Assembly: GCF_001591145.1 (NCBI RefSeq)
Contig: NZ_BCUF01000045.1
Span: forward strand, 1 to 48,788
Source of the DNA: Vibrio harveyi NBRC 15634 = ATCC 14126 = KCTC 12724
Lineage (GTDB): Bacteria; Pseudomonadota; Gammaproteobacteria; Enterobacterales; Vibrionaceae
DNA length: 48,788 nt
Reading direction: 5' to 3'
The position numbers were made by a program, and so were the translations under genes. Below, in pieces: positions 17,485 to 25,325 of the stretch (its first letter is position 1; every line of letters starts with the position of its first letter). The notes beneath the pieces are model-generated. The model was not told the origin of the DNA. It did not search any database and saw only the letters and a program-made list of their open reading frames with translations.

Positions 17485-18903
17485 ATGCGCCCTTATCTCA
17501 AATACATCATCCCAACGGTGATCCCTTTGCTCGTTTTGCTGATGCCATTGTCAGCCTTTCCATTCGAAGGAATCACGATTATTCAGCAACGAGTGATTGC
17601 AATCTTCTTGCTCGCAGCGCTTTGCTGGGTATTTGAACCGATTCCAATTTATGCCACGTCGGTGGTGATCATCGTGCTTGAGCTGTTGCTCGTATCCAAC
17701 AAGAGCATCATTTTCTTTAGGTTTGATGAAGGGCAGCCTCATTTTGGCGAGCTATTGCAATACAACGACATCATGGCGACCTTTGCTAGCCCAATCATTA
17801 TGCTGTTTTTGGGCGGTTTCTTTCTTGCGATGGCCGCAACTAAATATCGCTTGGATGTGAACTTGGCGCGTGTGCTACTCAAGCCTTTTGGGCAAAATCC
17901 TAAATACGTGATGTTAGGTTTAATGCTGATCACGGCGATTTTTTCGATGTTTATGTCGAACACCGCGACAACCGCAATGATGTTGTCGATTCTAACGCCA
18001 GTGATTGCGGTGTTTGGCCCCAAAGACCCTGGGCGTATCGCGTTTGCTTTGTGTATTCCTGTTGCTGCAAACATTGGTGGCATCGGCACGCCAATTGGTA
18101 CGCCTCCAAATGCGATTGCCTTGAAGTATCTCGTTGGTGATAACTTAATTACCTTCGGTGAGTGGATGGTCTTCGGTGTTCCTTTTGTGGTTGTGATGAT
18201 GGCTCTTGCTTGGTTCTTAATCGGCTTTATGTATAAAGCGGAACAAACCACGATTGACCTCAATATTAAGAGCAAATTCCTAAAAACACCGAAAGCGATG
18301 ATTGTTTATATCACCTTTGTAGGCACCATTTTACTTTGGTTGATGGGTTCTGCTCATGGCATGAACTCGTACACCGTCGCTTTAATTCCTGTCGCGGTAT
18401 TCTCGCTAACTGGCATCATCAACAAAGAAGACTTGAAAAAAATCTCTTGGGATGTGCTTTGGCTCGTGTCTGGTGGTATTGCGCTTGGGCTTGCTCTGGA
18501 TAAAACGGGTCTAGCTAAGCTGGTGGTGCATAGCATTCCGTTTGATGAATTCTCACCTTATGTTGTGTTGTTTGGTGCGGCGTTCTTATGTTTGGTGATG
18601 GCGAACTTTATGTCCCACACGGCGACGGCTAACTTGCTGATGCCTATTATGGCTGCGCTTGGTACATCTATGGCGTCCTTGACTCCGTTGGGCGGTGAAG
18701 TGACATTAATTCTAGTAGTGACTTTCGCAGCGTCATTAGGAATGTCTCTCCCAATCAGTACACCACCAAACGCATTGGCTCATGCAACTGGGCATGTACA
18801 AAGCAATCAAATGGCTCGTGTCGGCGTTGTGCTCGGTGTGGTTGGTGTGTTGTTGAGCTTCTTGATGGTGTGGATTCTTCACACGGTTGGACACATTGGT
18901 TAA
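17485..18903 (+). CDS. DASS-family anion symporter linked to a two-component system
   Basis: This inner-membrane sodium-coupled carboxylate transporter has 472 residues and is hydrophobic throughout. The first signature SNTAT is intact (158-162), but the second reads SHTAT (377-381), with His in place of the Asn that helps bind substrate and sodium; the paired TPPNA motifs are present in both halves. The substrate may therefore differ from plain C4-dicarboxylates. The stop is only three bases before the histidine kinase start, which overlaps the receiver gene, making a three-gene operon. The kinase may sense the transported compound, or the transporter may gate the kinase, as in some CbrA-like systems (inference). 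Confidence 0.92.
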   Translation: MRPYLKYIIPTVIPLLVLLMPLSAFPFEGITIIQQRVIAIFLLAALCWVFEPIPIYATSVVIIVLELLLVSNKSIIFFRFDEGQPHFGELLQYNDIMATFASPIIMLFLGGFFLAMAATKYRLDVNLARVLLKPFGQNPKYVMLGLMLITAIFSMFMSNTATTAMMLSILTPVIAVFGPKDPGRIAFALCIPVAANIGGIGTPIGTPPNAIALKYLVGDNLITFGEWMVFGVPFVVVMMALAWFLIGFMYKAEQTTIDLNIKSKFLKTPKAMIVYITFVGTILLWLMGSAHGMNSYTVALIPVAVFSLTGIINKEDLKKISWDVLWLVSGGIALGLALDKTGLAKLVVHSIPFDEFSPYVVLFGAAFLCLVMANFMSHTATANLLMPIMAALGTSMASLTPLGGEVTLILVVTFAASLGMSLPISTPPNALAHATGHVQSNQMARVGVVLGVVGVLLSFLMVWILHTVGHIG

Positions 18904-18906
18904 GCC

Positions 18907-20244
18907 ATGTACGAAAGTAAATTAGATACGCTGGTCGAGCGTTACTTCAATCATATCGAGCGTCGCATTACCGTAGCGGCAGGTTCGGTATTGATTGAAC
19001 AAGACGGTTACAACGAGCGACTCTATTACGTGTTATCAGGCGAGCTTGCTGGCTACTTTTCCGAAGACGGTAAAAAGCAAACCGAAGTGTTTTCTGCATC
19101 GAAAGGGGCATTTATCGGTGTGCACAGTTTCTTTTCAGGAACGTGGACCGCGTCGTCAACGGTGATAGCGCAAACGGATGTTGAGCTAGCGTGGATAGAG
19201 CGCAATACTCCGGCTGTGGAAGCGGGCAAATACGGACCATTAACGGCGCAGTTTATGCCTGTCATGGTCAATGAGCTGTCGCGCCGTCAACGTCGAGCGA
19301 TGCAAGAAGCCTTAGCCAAAGAGAAAGCACTGCAAAAGCTGCACACCGCAGAGCAAATGACGACGTTAGGTCAACTTGCTGCAGGCATTGCGCATGAGCT
19401 TAATAATGCCATTGGGGTGGTGAGTAGTAAGTCGGAGCGTTTGGAATCCGTGATCATGGAATTACTTGAAGAAGTTCATCCGGAAGCAAGTCAGTTCTTT
19501 GATTTTGGTTTGATGCAAGGGCAAAAAGTTTCTTCCAGTGAGGCAAGAAAGCGGGGACGCCATTTCGAAAAATATTACGGTTTACCCAAAGAATTGGCTC
19601 GTGAACTCGCCCGTGCAGTGCCGACTGATTACCTAAATGAACATTGGTTAAAGCGACCAGAAGAAGCCATTCGTTACTGGCAAATGGGGCGTGATTTACA
19701 CGACTTACGCATTGCCTCCAAGCACACTGTTGGCATCGTGAAATCGGTGAAACAGCTTGGTCGCACGGACATCGATAAAGAAGAAGGGCTTAGAGTCAAT
19801 GACTCGATAAACCAAGCGCTTGCTTTGTTACAAAGCGATTTACGACGCGTAAGCGTGCGCTTTAGTCCTGTTGACTTGCCTTTGTTTGTTGGTTCCCAAA
19901 CGGAATTGGTGCAGATCTGGGTCAACATCCTAAAGAACGCATGTGATGCGATGAGAGAGACAGAATCACCTGCGATTGAGATCCAAACTCGTGTGAGTAA
20001 AAGCAAGATACTTGTGACCATCGCGAATAATGGTCCAGAGATTGATGAAGCGACACGCAGAAAGATTTTTCGACCAAACTTCACCACGAAAAAAGGTGGG
20101 TTGTCGTTTGGCTTAGGGTTGGGGCTGTCGATAGTGAAACGTATTGTGGCTGGCTATAACGGCTCAATTGCGGTGAAAAGCGACAGTGAGAAAACCATAT
20201 TTAGAATTAAATTACCGGTAGAGGATGAACATGGACAAGCTTAA
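18907..20244 (+). CDS. Histidine kinase with N-terminal cyclic-nucleotide-binding-like domain
   Basis: This soluble sensor kinase of 445 residues has no membrane segment. Residues about 10-100 form a CRP-like cNMP-binding jelly roll (GSVLIEQDGYNERLYYVLSGELAGYF). A helical linker leads to the H-box GQLAAGIAHELNNAIG with phospho-acceptor H163, an unusually long insert (about 180-260), and an ATPase domain with N-box NILKNACDAM (N344), IANNGPEID, and GLGLGLSIVK. The ligand pocket does not show the classic cAMP phosphate-binding RxA motif that I would expect, so another signal is possible. It sits between the transporter and the receiver, overlapping the latter by 14 bases. The likely circuit is transporter, then soluble kinase, then REC protein. 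Confidence 0.9.
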   Translation: MYESKLDTLVERYFNHIERRITVAAGSVLIEQDGYNERLYYVLSGELAGYFSEDGKKQTEVFSASKGAFIGVHSFFSGTWTASSTVIAQTDVELAWIERNTPAVEAGKYGPLTAQFMPVMVNELSRRQRRAMQEALAKEKALQKLHTAEQMTTLGQLAAGIAHELNNAIGVVSSKSERLESVIMELLEEVHPEASQFFDFGLMQGQKVSSSEARKRGRHFEKYYGLPKELARELARAVPTDYLNEHWLKRPEEAIRYWQMGRDLHDLRIASKHTVGIVKSVKQLGRTDIDKEEGLRVNDSINQALALLQSDLRRVSVRFSPVDLPLFVGSQTELVQIWVNILKNACDAMRETESPAIEIQTRVSKSKILVTIANNGPEIDEATRRKIFRPNFTTKKGGLSFGLGLGLSIVKRIVAGYNGSIAVKSDSEKTIFRIKLPVEDEHGQA

Positions 20245-20704
20245 TTTAATTTGCGTTGATGACCAGCGAGAGGTGTTAAGCGCGGTTCTGCAAGACTTAC
20301 AGTCGTTAAGCCAATGGCTCAACATTGAAGATTGCGAGTCTGCCGATGAAGTTCTTGAGCTGATGGACGAATTGGATGCGGAAGGTGAGATGATCGCTCT
20401 CATTATTTCAGATCACGTCATGCCAGGGAAAACAGGTGTAGAACTGTTAACGGAAATTTCCAAAGACAGTCGTTTTATCCATACGCGAAAAGTACTGCTG
20501 ACAGGACAAGCAACCCATACGGATACGATTAATGCGATTAACTCGGCAGGTATTGACCGTTACTTTGAAAAGCCATGGCAAGCGGAGCAATTGGTCGAAT
20601 GTGTCAGAAATCTGGTGACTAAATACATCTTTGATATGGGATTAGACTACACCGAATATCATGAGCACTTAGATCAAAATGTTGTGTTTGATCGCTTGAG
20701 ATAA
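20231..20704 (+). CDS. Stand-alone response regulator receiver protein
   Basis: This receiver-domain protein of 157 residues has no DNA-binding output. It has the acidic pair D10/D11, phospho-acceptor D61 (IISDHVMPG), T91 and K114 (FEKPW). After the receiver (about 1-125) there is a short helical tail ending DYTEYHEHLDQNVVFDRLR. The start is the ATG at 20231, preceded by GAGG at 6-base spacing; an in-frame ATG lies two codons earlier. It is encoded inside the end of the kinase gene, so it is the obvious phospho-acceptor. With no output domain it must act through a protein partner, perhaps back on the transporter or as a phosphate sink. Confidence 0.9.
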   Translation: MDKLNLICVDDQREVLSAVLQDLQSLSQWLNIEDCESADEVLELMDELDAEGEMIALIISDHVMPGKTGVELLTEISKDSRFIHTRKVLLTGQATHTDTINAINSAGIDRYFEKPWQAEQLVECVRNLVTKYIFDMGLDYTEYHEHLDQNVVFDRLR

Positions 20705-20715
20705 ATCGCAAACAA

Positions 20716-20751
20716 AATGAAAAGCCTGAGCTGGAGTGCCTCCAGCTCAGG
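20716..20751. terminator. Strong hairpin between convergent genes
   Basis: A perfect 12-bp stem CCTGAGCTGGAG / CTCCAGCTCAGG with a 3-nt loop. The T-rich tail (CTTTTCATTTTG) lies on the minus-strand side, so it best terminates the EAL gene, but it probably also stops the receiver operon. Confidence 0.85.
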
Positions 20752-20789
20752 GAAGTTCAATGATGAGGACCGATTCTTAGTGAGCGCCT

Positions 20790-22496
20790 TTATTGACTTA
20801 AGGTATATCGGCTTGCGCTCGCCACTGAAAGCGGTTTCGAGAACCAATAGCCTTGTAGGTAGTCCACGCCCATACTGGTAAAGAAGTCGCGCATTTTTGC
20901 GTCTTCAATCCCTTCGATAACCACTTCTATATTTTGTTCGCGACACATAGTGATCAAGAACTTCAGGTACTCATGAGAGGAGCGGTTGGTTAATGTCTTC
21001 CAAGCCATCGACTTATCAATCTTAATCTGTGTCATTGGCAGATCGAAGAAGCAGTTTAATGAGCTGTAACCAGCACCGAAGTCATCCAAAGAGAGAGCGA
21101 AGCCCAACTCACTCAAGGTGTTCAAAGGAGCAATAGCTGCCTGGTTATTGTCCAATATAAAGGTTTCAGTAAGCTCCAAAACAATTGCTTGTGGCTCGAC
21201 TCCTACTTCGTCAGCCATTGCTTTAATTTTGTTTGGAAATTCGCTATTGAGAAGCTGTAATACTGATACGTTTACGTTCACCCTTACTTGGTTTTGATAG
21301 CGCTCACGATAGCTCTTTATGAACTGACACGCTTTCTCGAATACTTGATAGCCAAGCTCAACGATCAAGCCTTTGTTTTCTGCGACGGGAATGAACTCGT
21401 CTGGATAGATCTCACCGAACTCTTTACTGCGCCAACGTACCAAAGACTCGAAACTCACGACTTGCAGATCGGATGCACTGACGATTGGTTGGAATTTTAC
21501 ACTCAGTGTTCGCTCTTCAAGTGCGTTTTTTAAGCCTTGCTCAATAAAGAAATAGCGATCTACCGCATACTGCGTTTTCTGGCTGTATACGGCAATACGA
21601 TCTTTGTTCTTCTCATTGGCGTATTGGCAAGTGCGTGCGGCTTTACGCAAAATTTCTTCAGCAGAGTGTTCCGGATCGATGGAAGGGTATAAACCGATAC
21701 TGATGTTACTGCCAAGATATTGCCCTTGTTCGACAACGGCATCGTGATAATTTTGCTTGATGGTCTGTGCGTATTCTTGCAACTGTTCGAGCGGCACGTC
21801 GTCAAGTACCAAAATCGCGAAGTCGTCATCGTGAACACGATAAACCGTGCAGTTTGGTGAAGGTAAGTGACTAAGCGTTTGCAATAGCTTTTCTACTAAA
21901 CCATCAACAAGTTCGCTACCGTATTGGTTTAGGTACGACTTGATCTCTTCGATCTGGATGTAAAAAATCGACGCATGAGCACCGTTGGATTTTACGCATT
22001 CACTGATGTTAAGCAGTAAGTGAGCGCGGTTGGCCATACCGGATGCGTTGTCATGGAAAGCGACTTGATGAATGTAACTCTCCATCAACTTACGTTCAGA
22101 AATATCGCGATGGCTGCCAACCATATAATGACCCAGTTCGGTTTCTTTGGTCATTGCAACGCCTTCGATCCAAACATATTGTCCGTTGGGTTTACGAAGG
22201 CGGTAGGTGGTCGTGACGCGAGTGTTGTCGGTCGTGATGTGTTCATCGACACGTTTAGATAAGCGTTCTCGATCTAACGGGTGCACCAACTCTAACCATC
22301 TATCGAGGTTGATACGCCCAGCGTTGATGCCGAACTGCTCATAAAAACGCTGGTTATAAAAAACCATGCTGCCGAACTCATCCATGTAGAAGAGTCCTTC
22401 ATTAAACACATCGAAGATATGAATGAAGCGTTGTTCAACGCTCTGTAAAAAATCACGATCGTGTTCTGAAATAGTTTGATCAACCTTGTTGGTCAA
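20790..22496 (-). CDS. PAS-GGDEF-EAL c-di-GMP phosphodiesterase candidate
   Basis: This soluble protein is built as PAS (about 18-138), a degenerate GGDEF domain (143-303) and EAL (318-565), in 568 residues from the chosen start. The GGDEF signature reads HDDDF, so it should not make c-di-GMP. The EAL domain keeps the catalytic set (ESL in place of EAL but with the Glu, VNVNVS, LELTE, SLDDFGAGYSS, QIKIDK, IEGIE, LQGYWFSKPL), so hydrolysis of c-di-GMP is likely. There is no good ATG: a TTG at 22496 follows GGGGGA at ideal spacing and is preferred over the TTG at 22517. It is divergent from the HD-GYP gene, with which it shares a 460-base regulatory region. Confidence 0.88.
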   Translation of the reverse strand: MTNKVDQTISEHDRDFLQSVEQRFIHIFDVFNEGLFYMDEFGSMVFYNQRFYEQFGINAGRINLDRWLELVHPLDRERLSKRVDEHITTDNTRVTTTYRLRKPNGQYVWIEGVAMTKETELGHYMVGSHRDISERKLMESYIHQVAFHDNASGMANRAHLLLNISECVKSNGAHASIFYIQIEEIKSYLNQYGSELVDGLVEKLLQTLSHLPSPNCTVYRVHDDDFAILVLDDVPLEQLQEYAQTIKQNYHDAVVEQGQYLGSNISIGLYPSIDPEHSAEEILRKAARTCQYANEKNKDRIAVYSQKTQYAVDRYFFIEQGLKNALEERTLSVKFQPIVSASDLQVVSFESLVRWRSKEFGEIYPDEFIPVAENKGLIVELGYQVFEKACQFIKSYRERYQNQVRVNVNVSVLQLLNSEFPNKIKAMADEVGVEPQAIVLELTETFILDNNQAAIAPLNTLSELGFALSLDDFGAGYSSLNCFFDLPMTQIKIDKSMAWKTLTNRSSHEYLKFLITMCREQNIEVVIEGIEDAKMRDFFTSMGVDYLQGYWFSKPLSVASASRYTLSQ

Positions 22497-22956
22497 GATA
22501 CTTCCCCCATAACCCAAGCCGTCTTGGAGATAAGTATATAAGTCGAGCTACACGCAAATGACATATTTTTGAAGTTTGTCCTTTTACACTGCAAACGAAA
22601 GAAGTCGGTCCAGATTGACAGTCTGTTATGTTAATGAGCTTACGGTGTTTATGTGTAAGTAGAATAATTATTAGAGTAATGCGACTAATAATCGGTATTT
22701 ATAAAACTTAGTCAACAGTAAATACCATTTGTATTGAGAAGTTATTGATTCAGCACCCAAATTATCGAAATTGTCAGCATCTGTGATGAAATCTTGACCT
22801 AAGTCCATAAAATAAAAGTGGTTTATTGTGGAGATGTTGTCTCATATATTGACCAAAAGCTCATTAATTCTAAATGATAGTGAATTCTTATAACAGTGAA
22901 TGGTCAGATCTCTTATAATGCGTTTGCTAAATAATAAGTGTTAACAAGTTGCGCGT
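22497..22956. promoter_or_regulatory. Divergent regulatory region between EAL and HD-GYP genes
   Basis: About 460 AT-rich bases separate the two c-di-GMP genes. A perfect TATAAT at 22914-22919 lies 37 bases before the HD-GYP start and is the best promoter element, though its -35 is poor. I see no reading frame, RNA gene or known operator. Confidence 0.4.
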
Positions 22957-24168
22957 ATGCAGTACAAACCAGAAGACTCAATAAAAATAGCGATCGCAGA
23001 CGTCAGTATCGGTATGTTCGTTACTGCGATTGAACAGAACAAACGTGTCAACCTCGCGAATGCTGGTCGTGTCTCTACGGAGCAGGGCATCAAAAAACTG
23101 CATGCGAGCGGCGTAAAGTACGTTTGGGTCGATCAGAAACTCTCAGCGCAGCAGTGCGTCTTTAAGCCTGTTGAGGAAGAGCATGACATTACGTTGTCAG
23201 CTTCTGAAATCACGACCACCCCTCAAATCCAGCGAGCGTTCCGTTCCCGCGAGGCGCAGCACAAGCGTGCCAAAAAACTGATTGCGGAAGCGAAGTGTTT
23301 AGCGCAAAAGCTGCTGAACCAAACCTTTGAAGGAAAAATCATTGAGGTCAACGAGATTGAATCGTGGGCCGATGACATGATTGACAGCGTATTCATCGAT
23401 TCTGATGCACTCCAATGTGTATCAGCGCTGCGCCAAAAAGACAGTTACCTTTTGGAGCACTCAGTGAATGTCGCCTGTTTGTTGGTTTCTTTCGGTAAGC
23501 ATTTAGGGCTAGACAAAGAGACGCTGAAACAACTTGCGATCGGCGGCATCATTCATGATGTTGGTAAAATCAAAGTTGATGATGAGATCTTGCATAAACC
23601 TGCTCGCTTAACACCGGAAGAATTTGAACACATGAAACTCCACCAAGTGTTCGCAGGTGAGATCATTGTTGGCGTTAAAGGGTTGAGTAGCGTGAGTCGT
23701 GATGTGTGCTTGATGCACCACGAGAAACTTGATGGTACTGGTTACCCACTGGGCTTATCGGGTGAGCAAATCCCGATGCATGGGCGCATGAGCTGTATCG
23801 TTGATATCTATGATGCATTGACGGCGGATCGCGTCTACAAAAAGGGCATGAGCTCGGCAGAAGCGTTTAAAATCTTATTGAGTTTGACGCCATTCCACCT
23901 TGATCCCGACTTGGTGTACAAGTTCATCAACTGCATAGGTGTGTACCCTGTGGGCTCGATAGTACAATTGAGTGATGGCCGAGTTGGCATTGTGTGGACA
24001 TCCAACGATTCTCAGCCACTTAAACCCATCGTGAAGTGTTTCTACTCACGTAAGTACAAGCGTTACATCGATGTTGCTATGGTAGATTTAAAAAACAGCT
24101 CACATTCGGTTGAGAAAGCAGTAGCGCCATCATCGTTAGAAGTGGATCCAAAACCTTTCTACGATTAA
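22957..24168 (+). CDS. HD-GYP phosphodiesterase with DUF3391 N-domain
   Basis: This cyclic-dinucleotide phosphodiesterase has 403 residues. The N-terminal part (about 8-100) looks like DUF3391, often fused to HD-GYP. The HD-GYP domain (about 155-340) is intact: H168, HDVGK at 200-204, HHEKLDGTGYP at 254-264 and DIYDALTADR. It should therefore hydrolyse c-di-GMP to GMP. From memory, several V. cholerae HD-GYP proteins instead cleave 3'3'-cGAMP, so that substrate cannot be excluded. A short beta-rich C-terminal extension (VGSIVQLSDGRVGIVW) follows. It is divergent from the EAL gene and has its own TATAAT. Confidence 0.93.
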   Translation: MQYKPEDSIKIAIADVSIGMFVTAIEQNKRVNLANAGRVSTEQGIKKLHASGVKYVWVDQKLSAQQCVFKPVEEEHDITLSASEITTTPQIQRAFRSREAQHKRAKKLIAEAKCLAQKLLNQTFEGKIIEVNEIESWADDMIDSVFIDSDALQCVSALRQKDSYLLEHSVNVACLLVSFGKHLGLDKETLKQLAIGGIIHDVGKIKVDDEILHKPARLTPEEFEHMKLHQVFAGEIIVGVKGLSSVSRDVCLMHHEKLDGTGYPLGLSGEQIPMHGRMSCIVDIYDALTADRVYKKGMSSAEAFKILLSLTPFHLDPDLVYKFINCIGVYPVGSIVQLSDGRVGIVWTSNDSQPLKPIVKCFYSRKYKRYIDVAMVDLKNSSHSVEKAVAPSSLEVDPKPFYD

Positions 24169-24491
24169 GCGCAATTAAGATGGGTTATTCACAATATCTG
24201 TCGAGTAACGAATCGCTTTACAGGGTTGCATATTACCAGTATGTTGATTGCATAACTAAACAGCTCAAAGTGGACTAGAAGCGAGGCAAACTGAGTTTTT
24301 CTACTTAGCTTGCTTACTCATAGGCTTTACTAAAAGCTAGGTTGGTTTTGAGCCTGTTCAGTTATCGTCGTTCAGCTTTCATAAAAGCTATGTGGTGTCT
24401 TTCCGCGTTACGTTTCATGGATAGAAACGTCGAGAAAGGCAAGTAGGCTACACGATCTGTACCCCCATCAACACATTGGAAAGGAGCGCCA
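24169..24491 (+). other. Intergenic region with hairpins in front of the exporter gene
   Basis: There is no gene in about 320 bases. ACGTTTC and GAAACGT (around 24411-24431) form a 7-bp stem that is extended by flanking CTTTC and GAAAG, and AGCTTTCATAAAAGCT lies upstream at about 24376-24391. These would be in the 5' leader of the LysE-type gene. I do not recognise a known riboswitch. Confidence 0.35.
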
Positions 24492-25118
24492 ATGCAACTC
24501 GATACTTGGATCTACTACACCCTTGCGATACTTGTTCTGACTGCCTCTCCTGGTCCTAGCTCGCTGCTTTGTTTGAGTAAGGGCGTCAGTAATGGATTTC
24601 GCCATGCCTTTGCGACCGCCCTTGGCAGTCTGACGGCAATTACCATAATTCTTACCTTATCTTTTACTGGGCTTGGCGTCGTTATCGCCTCTTCAGAACT
24701 GGTGTTTAACATCATTAAATGGTGTGGTGCTGCGTATCTTATTTGGCTTGGTATTCAAGCATTACGCTCTAAACAAACGGATTTCTCACAAGCGCAACCG
24801 GAGCAATCTTCTTCGAATTATTTAAGCGCATTTACCAGTGGTTTTATTGTGGGTTCGAGTAACCCGAAAGCCATTGTGTTCTTTACCGCGCTGTTTCCTC
24901 AATTTATTGACCCATCTGCATCGTTATTCACTCAATATATTGTCTTTGCTAGTACCTTTGTGGTGTTTGAACTGAGCTGGCTGACCTTCTATGGTTTGCT
25001 GGGAGTGAAAACATCGGATTGGTTATTTGCGAAAGGACGAGCGAAGTTATTCAATCGTTTAACGGGCGGTGTATTCATTAGCGCGGGCGTTATGTTGTCG
25101 ACTGCGCATCGTAGCTGA
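24492..25118 (+). CDS. LysE/RhtB-family amino-acid exporter
   Basis: This inner-membrane exporter has 208 residues and about six membrane helices. It carries the LysE-family hallmark ASPGPSSLLCLSKGVSNGFR (about 18-37) and the later SNPKAIVFFTALFPQF. Members export homoserine lactone, threonine, lysine, leucine or similar; the substrate cannot be read from the sequence. AAAGGAG precedes the ATG with good spacing. It is separated from yjjI by about 200 bases containing palindromes, so it is probably a separate transcript. A structured leader precedes it. Confidence 0.92.
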   Translation: MQLDTWIYYTLAILVLTASPGPSSLLCLSKGVSNGFRHAFATALGSLTAITIILTLSFTGLGVVIASSELVFNIIKWCGAAYLIWLGIQALRSKQTDFSQAQPEQSSSNYLSAFTSGFIVGSSNPKAIVFFTALFPQFIDPSASLFTQYIVFASTFVVFELSWLTFYGLLGVKTSDWLFAKGRAKLFNRLTGGVFISAGVMLSTAHRS

Positions 25119-25119
25119 A

Positions 25120-25133
25120 TTGATAATTATTTC
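25120..25133. promoter_or_regulatory. Weak FNR-like site upstream of yjjI
   Basis: TTGATAATTATTTC has a perfect left FNR half-site and two of five matches in the right half. It lies about 190 bases upstream of an oxygen-sensitive glycyl-radical enzyme gene, where FNR control would make sense. On sequence alone it is weak. Confidence 0.25.
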
Positions 25134-25172
25134 GCTAAGTTATTAAAACTTAGGCTAAATTAGCAAAATCTT

Positions 25173-25189
25173 ATTTCCAAAATGGAAAT
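25173..25189. promoter_or_regulatory. Perfect 7-3-7 palindrome, candidate operator
   Basis: ATTTCCAAAATGGAAAT is a perfect inverted repeat with a 3-base centre in the yjjI upstream region. The geometry suits a dimeric regulator; the LysR gene at 27790 is one candidate (inference). Confidence 0.4.
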
Positions 25190-25245
25190 CAACTTTTTGG
25201 TTTTTTTCATTAGTGGCAAAGACTCTCAAGGCGTAGAATTCAACG

Positions 25246-25293
25246 CGTCCTTTCAACCAATGCTCAAAAGTGAGCAAACGATTTGAAAGGACG
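25246..25293 (+). promoter_or_regulatory. Structured leader hairpin of yjjI-yjjW
   Basis: An 11-bp perfect stem, CGTCCTTTCAA with TTGAAAGGACG, encloses a second 6-bp hairpin (TGCTCA-AAAG-TGAGCA). Outside it, CAACG (25241-25245) can pair with CGTTG (25298-25302), extending the structure. It ends 24 bases before the yjjI start codon. No T tract follows, so it looks like a leader structure, not a terminator. No known riboswitch is recognised. Confidence 0.6.
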
Positions 25294-25325
25294 TATTCGT
25301 TGTATTTTCTCCAGGAACATCTTAG

